From Gilvimarinus algae (lineage in GTDB: Bacteria; Pseudomonadota; Gammaproteobacteria; Pseudomonadales; Cellvibrionaceae), in NCBI RefSeq assembly GCF_030518215.1, contig NZ_JAULRT010000062.1:620001-684000 (forward strand): DNA of 64,000 nt, given 5' to 3'. Position 1 is the first letter of the stretch, and each line of letters begins with the position of its first letter. Below, in pieces: positions 1 through 9,900 of the stretch. A program made the translations under genes and the position numbers. The notes beneath the pieces are model-generated. The model was given only the letters and a program-made list of their open reading frames with translations. It ran no database searches and was not told where the DNA came from.

Positions 1-1
1 G

Positions 2-3000
2 CCTTCAAATGCAAGGGGCGGCAGCGCCGGGGGATCAATACTTCTCAACGTGAACGAGCTGGCGGTATTGTCTGATCAGGCCCTGATTCGCGCGAGTGGT
101 TCTCACGCAAGAGGTGGCGGTGGGGGCGGCGGGCGTATTGCAATATATTATTCTAGTTTAATGGAGAGCTTTCCGTTGTTACTGGAGGCTCAAGGCGGGG
201 TCTCCGAGTTTTACAATGGGCAGTACTACTCCTACGGACACGGTGAAGACGGAACTGTATATCTCAAACAGAAAGAAACCGGACCCTACGTGACCTCAAG
301 TAGCCTAAACGCGGTGAGCAAAGACGCCTTTCGGATAATTACCTTGGCGCTGAGTGAGCCTATAGATCCGGCTACTGTGACGGCAAACGATTTGACGCTT
401 GAGAATATCGAGAGCGGTGTAGTCATGCACCCAGACCAACTGTTGCCGGATTCTGTGTCAGATCTTCGGGCCGAGTTTTCCCAAGACATCCCCGATGGCA
501 GCTATTTTCTTACTCTGGCGCCTAGTATTGCCAACCTATCCGGCGTGCTACTTGATCAAAACCAAAACCAAATTGCCGGGCAAACCCCTGAAGATCACTA
601 TACTGAGCACTTTGTTGTCGATACTGTGGCCCCTGATGCGCCTGTGCTCGGCCCCTATCCAGACACCACGGGTAACCGCACCATTACGTTCTCGGGTAGT
701 AAGGAAGCTGGAACGACGCTTTGGGTCAACAATGCGCCTGTCGATGGGTTTCGCGATGCTGAGGCTTGGCAGTATTCTGCAGAGCTTATTGAAGGTCAGA
801 ATTTCCTTTCCTTCTACTTGGTTGATGAAGCAGGCAATGAAAGCGGCCAAGTCGAAATCGCCGTTAACTACGATTCTTCCCTCGGTAGTACTATAGCCCC
901 AGCACTTGTTGAAGAACTTTTGTGGATTCAAGGGGACGGTTCAAGGATTGTTGTGGATTGGAGTTCATACGATCCATTGGGTAATGAAAATGATATATCT
1001 GGATATCACGTTTACTATTCTGGAGCACCGTTTTCTTCCTACAATAGTGGTGTAAATGCGATATTTGTTCCAGCGAATAGCCAGTCTTTCGATATCTCCG
1101 GTTTGCCACCCTTTTCAACAGTCTATGTGGTTGTAGTTGCTATTGACACCCAAGGCTTAACTTCAGAATTTTATGAGTCTGTCCCTATAGACCTTGTGGA
1201 TGAAGAATTACCAGGAAGAGCAAAAAATTTAACGGTGCTTCCTGATTATACAAGCCTTTTACTAACATGGACTCCGGCTTCCGATCCGTACGATAACTTG
1301 GACATCTACCAAGTCCTTGTTGGTGACGAAGTGTTTGTGGTGGACCCAACTGAAATTCAGGATGGCTTTTTTCATCTCGAAGTAAGCGGGCTGTGGCCAG
1401 CGTCTGCATATCCGGTAGAAGTTCGGGCTCTGAACCCCAGGGGCAATTACAGCGCGGCAGCAACAGACCCCGGCGCCACTCTACTTGGAAACCCTTCCGA
1501 CGTTTCGATTTCAGATGATTACGTCCTAACCTGGTCAGCGTCCGGACCTAGGGAGTTGGTGAGTAGTTATAGAATCTATGCCGCCCCGCAAAGCTTTACT
1601 TCGGTATTGGGCATGGAACCTATTCGGATTGTGCCGTCAAGCGGTCCGACGCAGGCGGATTATTCTCTGCAGTTGAATCAACTGCCAGAGAATACTCTGC
1701 ACTATTTTACGGTGGTGGCCGTGAATGTATCTGGTGGGAGTTCAGAGACTATATTTACCGACTCTGGGCTTTATCTGACAGACAATCTTGGGCCGACTAT
1801 AGATTTTGCAGAACTTGTAAACAATGGCCACCACCACGATCTGAGCGCATTTCCGACGGTAGCGAAGAATTCGAGTCTTGTGGCCAGTTTTTCTGACAAC
1901 ACAGGTGTTTCTCATGTCGTGGTGTACTTGAATGATGCTATTCTTGGAAATTTTCCTTTGTCTACTTCCGAGATCCATTTGCCTGTTAATATACAGGCGC
2001 TAGCCGACGGAACTCACGTTATAGCTTTAGATGTGTATGACACGAGTGGTAATGTTTCAAGCGTAACCTACGAATTTTCCGTTGAGCTATCGCAGCCAGA
2101 AGCGCCATTGATTATCACCAGTTCGTCTAGCGTGACCAACAACAGTCGAATGCTTATCGAAGGGAAATCTGAGCCCTACGCGGATGTTCGTTTGGTGGTT
2201 AATGGGGCTGAGCAAACAGCTGCCGCTATCGCTGATCAGTCTGGGTATTTCTCCCAGTTTGCACAGCTTAGAGAGGGAGAGAATATTGTCCAGGCTGTTG
2301 CTAGTTTTTCCGGAAGAGGCCGTTGGAGTTTTCTCTCCGAAGGCGTCGTCGTTATCAAAGACACGTCAATACCTGATGCACCTAAAACACTCAAGAGCCT
2401 GTCAGTGAGCGGAGGTCGTGTTAAATTGTATTGGGGAAGCTCTGGCGGGCAAGTGGATGGCTATAATATCTATCGTGGGGCCTCCATTTTTTCTCAGCCC
2501 GAGGCAGCAGAAAAAATCAATGAAGAGGTGTTGACAGCCAGAGAATTTGAAGATGTCCTCATGGAGGATGGCACTTATTATTATGCGGTCTCGGCCCAGA
2601 ATTCATTGGGTACTGAAAGCAGTCTTTCAAACATCGTAGAGGCAAGCGTAGACAGCACCGGCCCGGTCGCAAACTTGATAGAGTATGAATTTTACGGTCA
2701 TCCCACCGGTGAGCCTTTCCGCTTTTCTCAGGGGCGGATTGATCTTCGAGTCCGTTTCAGTGAGCCTTTGCGCAATGATCCCTACCTGGCCTTTAGAGCC
2801 TCGGGCTCTCTGTTTCCTTTGGTCGTTGATTTAACCCGGGATTATCAAGATGACAGTCTCTACGTTGGCTCGGTAACCTTGGATGATCAAGTGTCCTCTG
2901 CGACTTACTACGCAGTGATGTCCGCTTATGATGCGGCGGGCAATCGCGGCACTCAAGTGGTTGAAGGCGGTGTCATAGAAATTGATGCTGCCGGGCCCGA

Positions 3001-6000
3001 TGCTCTCTCTCTGGCGCTACTACCTGAAGAGCCTATTGACGTAGACGCTACACGGGAGGTTGAGCTTACGCTTACCGTTAGCGAGCCCACGGCGGGCGAC
3101 CAATTGCCGCACCTAAAACCATATATTGACGGCGTACCACTGGCTGCCTACTCGGAGGGTATAGAGCTAACAAAAATGCCGGGCTCAAATGACTGGCATG
3201 GAAAAATCACCCTGACAGAGTCCGACTTTCCGTCAGATAGCACTGTCGCTTCACTGTCTTTTGTCTACCGCGCTGAAGATGCCTATGGCAATGCATCCTC
3301 CCGTATTCGCGGCAACTCCGTTTTTCAAATATATATGGGAGAGCTTCCGCCTGCAGGCATCCCGCAAGGCTTGGAGGCGCGCTCGAAGCCCGCGGGCGAC
3401 GTGGGCCTTAAATGGAGAGAAGAGCCGGACGCATCAAACTATAGAATATATCGCCGCCCCTATGGGTCAACAGCGCTTGAAATCATCGGGACGGCTGACG
3501 GACTTACGTTTAACGACACGCCAAGTCAGGATGGGCGCTATGAGTATGCGGTTTCTTCACTTCGTTTTAAGAACGAACAGCATTCGGAGAGTGCCTTAAC
3601 TGAGACGGTAGCGGTTTACTCTGATCGAATTCCGCCGCCTGACCCAACCGGGCTATCGCTCAACCTCACTGGTGCAGGTATTCTGGCCGCTTGGAATAGC
3701 GCGGGAGACCAGACCTCACAGCCGCACAGCGAGCAAATGCGTCACCGATTGTATCGTTTACGTGAAAGTGGTTCCCCGGTATCGGTTACCTCTGAGCTAA
3801 CCCCCATCATAGATAACATTGTTGGTTTAATGGCTTTGGATGAGAAGCCATCCAATGATGAGCACAACTATTTTGTGACGGCTATTGACCACGCCGGAAA
3901 CGAATCGCTCCCGAGCAATACGGAGTACCTGAATGTTGACCTTTTGCCAGTCAGTAACTTTGACATAGTGTTTTCTGCGCTGGGTGTGCCCACCCTGAGC
4001 TGGGAGCACTCTTCGAGTTCGGTGTCTTACTTCGCGCTGCACAGAACCGTCGATGATGTGGCAGTCGACCTTGGGGTCGTAACAAACCACCCAGGAAGCC
4101 ATTCCTTTGTTGACCAACAGTTCCGTTATCAACCCGGCAGTGCCAGCCTAGACTACGCGGTCGTGGCGGTAGATGAAAACAGCGTGGCCAGCTTGGCGAA
4201 TAAGGTTCGCGTGCCGTCATTATCCCTGTCGCCAGTTGACGATGAGGTACTTCTACAAAGGGGTGTGTTTAATACGTTGACATTCAAGGTGACAAACCTG
4301 GGCGATGAGCCTTTAACGGGCATTCAGCTATCGGTCACCATTGATGTCGGCGGTGAATTAAAAGAGCACTTTTCAGAAACTGTTTCTTTAGGCGGCGGTG
4401 AAACCAAACCTGTATCGGTGACAGTAGGTGGATACACCGCGCTGAACGACCAAGTAACGCTGGAAACCAAGCTCATTTATCAACTATCTGAACAGTCGAC
4501 TGTTGCTTTTACCGAGACATTGGATGTACCTGTAGAGAACGCTTCGCTTCGCTATAATTTTACGGTGAATGAGCTTGTTCGCGGTGGTAGTGCCAAGGTT
4601 GCGTTTACGGTTGAGAATACGAGCTCCGCGCCAGTGGAGCTGCTAACGGCAAGAGCCGATGGCCAAGAGCCCTCTGAAGAGATCATCTTACGTATTGAGG
4701 ATATAAGTGGCAACGTGCTCGCTGAGAAGCAACTGCAACAGTTCACCGGCGGTGTGCTCAACGTCGGTTCAGGCCATGTCGTAGCCCGCGTTCAGCCGGG
4801 GCAATCTTTTACTTCTGTGCCGGTTGACATTCCTATACCTGAGGCTGCCCCAGAGGATATAAAGCTCAGGCTTAATGTAAAAACATATCGCTTGAACACG
4901 GGAGGAAAAAATCCACTGTCCATTAGCGGGTCGGGCTTGGTTAAGCCGTATCGGTTGGCCGATGTCGCCTACACAGCGGTGGTGGATAGCGTATCGCCCG
5001 AGCAAGTCTACGGTAGCCAATCGGTGGTGGTTGCGGGTCGAGCGCTTTCCACAAACGAAGCTCCCCTGGCAAACGTGCCGGTGAAATTGGTGTTTTCCGT
5101 CCGTGGTTTTGAAGAGGAAGTAACGGTGTTTTCCGACGCTTCCGGCCATTTCTCATACGACTATGAGGGCGCGGGCTCCGCCGGAATTTATACGGTATCG
5201 GCATTACATCCGGACATCACCACACGCCCCGCTCATGGCAGTTTTACTATTGTCGGCGCCAGTGCCTGGCCAGAAGAGGCGCGTGTTTCTATTCCCAGAA
5301 ACTACGAGCACACTATACCTCTGGAAATTACTGCAAGCCCGGGCGCAGTGCTTACCAATGTGAGGCTTCGCCTTCTTCCTCCGTTGGGTGAGGCGGCCCC
5401 GCAGCTCCCAGGCGGACTTTCGGTCAGTCACTACCCTCTGGAAGAAGTGGCCTCAGGCACAACCCAGTTCCTGAATTTGGAGATGTATGCCGATAACAGC
5501 GCTGCGGACACCGGCACCCTAAGGTTTGCCGTTGAGGCCGATAATTTCATCGGTCCTAACGCCATCGGCTACTTTTCTATACGGTATGCGTTGAGCGCCG
5601 CACGGCCAGCACTGGTGTCTGAGCCCTTTTATCTCGATACCGGTGTTACCCTGGGCTCTAACATTACCGAAACCCTAACGCTCACCAACATGGGCGCGCA
5701 GACACTTCACAATGCCCGTGTTACCGTGTCGGGCAAGGAGGGCGCTTCCTTGCCCGACTGGGTCACTTTGGTGTCTACCTCTGCCTTGGGTGAGATCACC
5801 TCGGGGGGCAAAAAGCAGGTTCAGATCAGCTTTGCCCCGCCCAGCAACGCATCCGTGGGTAACTACGAGTTCTACTTGACCGCCAGCGGCGACAATAGCG
5901 AGGAGCAGTCCTTTCCGCTGTTTGTAACGGTAACTGACGCCCGCACGGGGAACGCCTTCTTTCATGCGTCCGACATCTATACGGCGACACTGACTCCAGC

Positions 6001-6874
6001 CGGCGAGCTTATTGAGGGCTTGTCGGGTGCGAAAATATCCCTGCAAAATGAGCAGGTGTTGTTTGAAACCTTTGAGTTGTCCACGAATGAACTCGGTGAG
6101 GCCTTTTTCGAGGGCATACCTGCTGGCCGGTATCACTTTCGTGCCAGCGCCTTCGATCACGAGAGCACTTCCGGCCGGGTGTGGGTGAAGCCAGGGGTGA
6201 CGGTCTCCGAGGACGTATTCTTGCAAAACTCTCTCATTAATGTGGAGTGGTCTGTTAATGAAATTACCATTGAGGATCGCTACGAAATCACCATCGAGGC
6301 CACCTTTGAAACCAATGTCCCGGCCGCCGTGGTATTGCTTGAGCCGCTAAGAATTAATCTGCCTGTCATGGAGAAGGGGCAGGTGTACCAGGGTGAGCTA
6401 ACTCTGACCAACTACGGCTTGGTCAGGGCGATCAATGTTGCCCGCTCGGTAACTTTTCCTGAGCATGTGATGCAAATGGAGTTTTTACGCGAGGTTCCCT
6501 CAACGCTCGAGGCCGGTGAGCGGGTGGTCTTGCCCTACCGCATCGAGGCCGTTCGAGACTTTGATGTGGATGCCCAGGATCTCGCCTCGGGTGGCGGTTG
6601 CGGTAAGGTCGCAGGTGGCGTGAGCGTTAGTTATAACTACGAGTGTGCTAACGATTCTGTTGCCACCGGCAATGCCCAAACGAGCGTTGGCAGTAACTGG
6701 GGCAGTGGTTCTGGCTGTGGTGGCGGCAGTGATAGTGGCGTTGACAGCACCGGCGGTTTCTGGGGTACAGAGCGGCCTCGCGTAGACGATGTTGGCGATA
6801 GTGGCGACTATTACTGGTGCAAGAACGATACAGTTTGCGATGAAGACAATTGCGATAACACCTCGGCCAAATAG
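2..6874 (+). CDS. Giant secreted fibronectin type III / Ig-like multidomain protein (5' partial)
   Basis: The reading frame is open to the left edge, so the true start lies outside the window; the GTG at 50 is only an internal codon. The first residues include GGSAGGS and, shortly after, a poly-Gly run followed by RIAIYY, a glycine-rich pattern I associate with surface beta-repeat proteins. Then come an SbsA-type Ig-like domain (about residues 90-180), many fibronectin III-like modules (roughly 280-1380), CARDB-like 'NLGDEPLTG' modules, and a carboxypeptidase-regulatory-like domain near the end. The last 95 residues are Gly/Asp/Ser-rich with six cysteines. No membrane anchor is visible. It lies 35 bp upstream of the RHS gene and probably shares its transcript. 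Family knowledge suggests an adhesive or scaffold role outside the cell; its ligand is unknown. I am sure it is a real gene and unsure of its function. Confidence 0.85.
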   Translation, partial: PSNARGGSAGGSILLNVNELAVLSDQALIRASGSHARGGGGGGGRIAIYYSSLMESFPLLLEAQGGVSEFYNGQYYSYGHGEDGTVYLKQKETGPYVTSSSLNAVSKDAFRIITLALSEPIDPATVTANDLTLENIESGVVMHPDQLLPDSVSDLRAEFSQDIPDGSYFLTLAPSIANLSGVLLDQNQNQIAGQTPEDHYTEHFVVDTVAPDAPVLGPYPDTTGNRTITFSGSKEAGTTLWVNNAPVDGFRDAEAWQYSAELIEGQNFLSFYLVDEAGNESGQVEIAVNYDSSLGSTIAPALVEELLWIQGDGSRIVVDWSSYDPLGNENDISGYHVYYSGAPFSSYNSGVNAIFVPANSQSFDISGLPPFSTVYVVVVAIDTQGLTSEFYESVPIDLVDEELPGRAKNLTVLPDYTSLLLTWTPASDPYDNLDIYQVLVGDEVFVVDPTEIQDGFFHLEVSGLWPASAYPVEVRALNPRGNYSAAATDPGATLLGNPSDVSISDDYVLTWSASGPRELVSSYRIYAAPQSFTSVLGMEPIRIVPSSGPTQADYSLQLNQLPENTLHYFTVVAVNVSGGSSETIFTDSGLYLTDNLGPTIDFAELVNNGHHHDLSAFPTVAKNSSLVASFSDNTGVSHVVVYLNDAILGNFPLSTSEIHLPVNIQALADGTHVIALDVYDTSGNVSSVTYEFSVELSQPEAPLIITSSSSVTNNSRMLIEGKSEPYADVRLVVNGAEQTAAAIADQSGYFSQFAQLREGENIVQAVASFSGRGRWSFLSEGVVVIKDTSIPDAPKTLKSLSVSGGRVKLYWGSSGGQVDGYNIYRGASIFSQPEAAEKINEEVLTAREFEDVLMEDGTYYYAVSAQNSLGTESSLSNIVEASVDSTGPVANLIEYEFYGHPTGEPFRFSQGRIDLRVRFSEPLRNDPYLAFRASGSLFPLVVDLTRDYQDDSLYVGSVTLDDQVSSATYYAVMSAYDAAGNRGTQVVEGGVIEIDAAGPDALSLALLPEEPIDVDATREVELTLTVSEPTAGDQLPHLKPYIDGVPLAAYSEGIELTKMPGSNDWHGKITLTESDFPSDSTVASLSFVYRAEDAYGNASSRIRGNSVFQIYMGELPPAGIPQGLEARSKPAGDVGLKWREEPDASNYRIYRRPYGSTALEIIGTADGLTFNDTPSQDGRYEYAVSSLRFKNEQHSESALTETVAVYSDRIPPPDPTGLSLNLTGAGILAAWNSAGDQTSQPHSEQMRHRLYRLRESGSPVSVTSELTPIIDNIVGLMALDEKPSNDEHNYFVTAIDHAGNESLPSNTEYLNVDLLPVSNFDIVFSALGVPTLSWEHSSSSVSYFALHRTVDDVAVDLGVVTNHPGSHSFVDQQFRYQPGSASLDYAVVAVDENSVASLANKVRVPSLSLSPVDDEVLLQRGVFNTLTFKVTNLGDEPLTGIQLSVTIDVGGELKEHFSETVSLGGGETKPVSVTVGGYTALNDQVTLETKLIYQLSEQSTVAFTETLDVPVENASLRYNFTVNELVRGGSAKVAFTVENTSSAPVELLTARADGQEPSEEIILRIEDISGNVLAEKQLQQFTGGVLNVGSGHVVARVQPGQSFTSVPVDIPIPEAAPEDIKLRLNVKTYRLNTGGKNPLSISGSGLVKPYRLADVAYTAVVDSVSPEQVYGSQSVVVAGRALSTNEAPLANVPVKLVFSVRGFEEEVTVFSDASGHFSYDYEGAGSAGIYTVSALHPDITTRPAHGSFTIVGASAWPEEARVSIPRNYEHTIPLEITASPGAVLTNVRLRLLPPLGEAAPQLPGGLSVSHYPLEEVASGTTQFLNLEMYADNSAADTGTLRFAVEADNFIGPNAIGYFSIRYALSAARPALVSEPFYLDTGVTLGSNITETLTLTNMGAQTLHNARVTVSGKEGASLPDWVTLVSTSALGEITSGGKKQVQISFAPPSNASVGNYEFYLTASGDNSEEQSFPLFVTVTDARTGNAFFHASDIYTATLTPAGELIEGLSGAKISLQNEQVLFETFELSTNELGEAFFEGIPAGRYHFRASAFDHESTSGRVWVKPGVTVSEDVFLQNSLINVEWSVNEITIEDRYEITIEATFETNVPAAVVLLEPLRINLPVMEKGQVYQGELTLTNYGLVRAINVARSVTFPEHVMQMEFLREVPSTLEAGERVVLPYRIEAVRDFDVDAQDLASGGGCGKVAGGVSVSYNYECANDSVATGNAQTSVGSNWGSGSGCGGGSDSGVDSTGGFWGTERPRVDDVGDSGDYYWCKNDTVCDEDNCDNTSAK

Positions 6875-6909
6875 TGAAATGCCGACTTCACGTATTGAAT
6901 GGAGTGAGA

Positions 6910-9900
6910 ATGAACACAATATGGAACCCAAGCCGGCTGTATAAGGCTACGCTGGTATTGCTGCTCAGTTTGGCCACTACGGAGGTCTTGGCAAAAGCGG
7001 GTGTTACGTCTAACCAGGCGTCGCCACACTATTCCGAGGCTGAAAACCTGGAAACCTTTGAGGATATGCGCGTTAAGGTGCTGGGGGGCAGTGTACGTAT
7101 GACTCGGCGCTGGACCGGGACTCAGTGGGTGTGGAATGCCCGTTGGAACGGCGTCAGCCACGGTGGCGGAACCTCCCTGGCGGCGGAGCTGGAGCAGCGT
7201 ATCAACAACAATGAAATCTCGCCCGCGGATCTGCAAGAGCCTATTGAGCCGCCCGGCAGGCTGTTTCGCGCCTCGCAAGCCTATGTGATCAGCCATACCA
7301 GCGAGACCGAGACCGTTTACGAAAACCGGCTCAAGCGGTTTATCGCGCACACTGGTGAGGGGTACCACTGGTATGACTACCACGGTAACCATATTGACTA
7401 CGATCGCTTTGGTCGCATGATCGCCTATAGGGACAAAAATGGCGTTCAGGTCACATTAAACAGAGACGTCAACGGCTACATTCAAAGTGTAGCCGACCAC
7501 CACGGCAATACTGTAATTACCTACACTTGGGAAGCGGACCCTACACAGGTGCCCCGGCAAAATCTGCAGGGTGCCAGCTATCAGCCTCAGCGCCTAAAGC
7601 GGTTAACAGATTATACGGGGCGGTTTGTCGAGTATGAGTACAACGCCGATAGCCAGCTGCTGGCTCTGACGGATGTGCTTGGGCAAAAGTGGCAGTTTCA
7701 CTATGGGGATAACGCGGTGCTCACTGGCATAACCGACCCGGACGAGCGCACCACCCACTACGACATCGACTTTCAGGGGCGCGTCATGTCCGTGATTGAT
7801 AGTGATGGCAAGGGGGTTTACTACACCTATAACTACGATGAGAGTAAAAACCGCTACTACCGCTCCGAGGAGCACACCTCCGGCAAGGTGGTTGAGCTGT
7901 GGTTTGATCAAGTTGGCTTGTTGCTGTCAAAATCGGTCAATGGCGAGCAAGAGTTCAGTAACAGCGTGACGGCCTCAAACGGCAGCCTGGGTTCAGATTT
8001 CCTCGTCGAGTACTATGCGGCGCAGTTTTGGGAGAAATACCGCAACCAAACGCTTATAGAGCGCCATCTGGTCTCTTGCCGTGCCTATAACTCCAATAAG
8101 TGCGCGTGTCTCATTGACCCCAATGTGTCTTGTCCGCCACCGGAGGAGCCCGCGGAGCCTTCTTTGCCGGGAGACCTGGCCGAGAAAAAGGGCCTCTATA
8201 TCAAATACCGCCTGAGTGAAGACGCCCGCGGCCGCAAAACCTACACTGAGTACGACCAGTGGGGCAACCGGACCAAAACCACTTATCCGGATGGCACCAG
8301 CGAGACGGCCACCTGGGATCATCGCTACAGCCAACCGCTGAGCCGCACCGACGAGCGGGGCACTATAACCTCCTATGAGTACGACAATACCGGCAACTTA
8401 CTCACGCTGATTGAGGCGCAGGGCACGCCGGACCAGCGCACCACCCGCTACGCTTACGATGAATACGGCCAGCTTAGAGAGCTCACGACCGGCGAGTCCG
8501 CCGCCGGTAACACCGAGCTGGCCACCACCTACTATGACTACGACACCTACGGCAACCTCACCCAAATAACCGATCCCATGGGTCATATCACAACCTACTC
8601 GGATTACGATGCGCTGGGTAACGCCGGCATCATGAAAGACGGGCGCGCACATGCGCTCAATACCACTGACCAGTGGCTTTACGATTACGATGCAGCGGGT
8701 AATCTGTTAACCCTGACGATCCCCACTGGCGATCAGGAGCTGTATCGCTACAGCCCCGCTGGTGACCTGCGCTCGGTGACCAGTGCCGCCGGTGTCCACT
8801 ACGACATAGACACCAACGCCCAATCATTGCCCATTTCACTAACCGATGCCAAAGATCAGGTGTCCCGCCTGGAGTACGATGGCCACTACCGCTTGTCTGG
8901 CGTGGTGGATGCCATGGGCCACAGCAACCGACTTGAGTACAATCACCGCGACCAGCCGGTTAAAGTGACGGACGGTGAGGGTAATGAGACCACGCTGGCG
9001 TACGAGAAAACCCAGCTGAAACACATTCTCTACCCCACCTTTAAAACCGAGCTGGACTATGACGCCCGCGAGCGGGTGCGCCAGCAAAACCACATCGCCA
9101 ATGGTCAAAACCACTACGTGAAATTTGGTTACGATAAAGCGGGAAACCGCACCCGCCATACCGATGCCAAAAACCAAACCGAATCCTACGTGTACGATCG
9201 CCTCAACCGCATTGTCGCCATTAACGACGCCGAGGAAGGTGAAACCCTGTTTGCCTATGACGCGCGCGATAACTTACTCAGCGTTACCGACCCCGAAGGC
9301 CGGGTAACGGAGTTTCACTACAACTTGAACAATCAGCGCACCCAGGAGATCAAGCCCACAGGTTCCCGCCGCTACGAGTACGACGTCAACGGCAATCAAA
9401 CCGCGCATATAACCCCAATGGGGGAAGTTACCCGCATGCAGTACGATGCCGCCAACCGTTTGGTGGCGAGCGAACTCTTTGCCAGCACTGAGCAAGCTCA
9501 ACCGGTTAAGCGTGTCACCTACAACGTAGCGGGGCGCGACCGCTACACAGGCTACCAGCAAAGCCTGGGGACTGATGCCGCCAACCGCACCGCGGATATC
9601 ATCGCCTTGTCGGGAAGCTATACCTACAACGGCCTGGGGCAGGTGACCAGCGTCACCGTTAATTTTGGCGCATTCAGTAAAAGCTACCAGTACACCTACT
9701 ACCCCAATGGCCTGAAAAAAACGTACACCAACCCGGAGGGGGTTACTTACACCTACTACTACAACAAAAACAATCAGTTTGCCGCTTTGCACATTCCGGG
9801 CGCAGGGCAGATCAGCCACACCAATTTCCAGTGGATGCAGCCGCAAACCATCGTCTTCCCCGGCGGCGGCCAAGTGCAGCTCAGTTACGAGGACTTTCAG

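Noticed and set aside
50-52. GTG at 50 as start of the first gene
   Set aside because: The frame is open to the window edge and the residues before it (GGSAGGSILLN) continue the same glycine-rich module, so the gene starts upstream.
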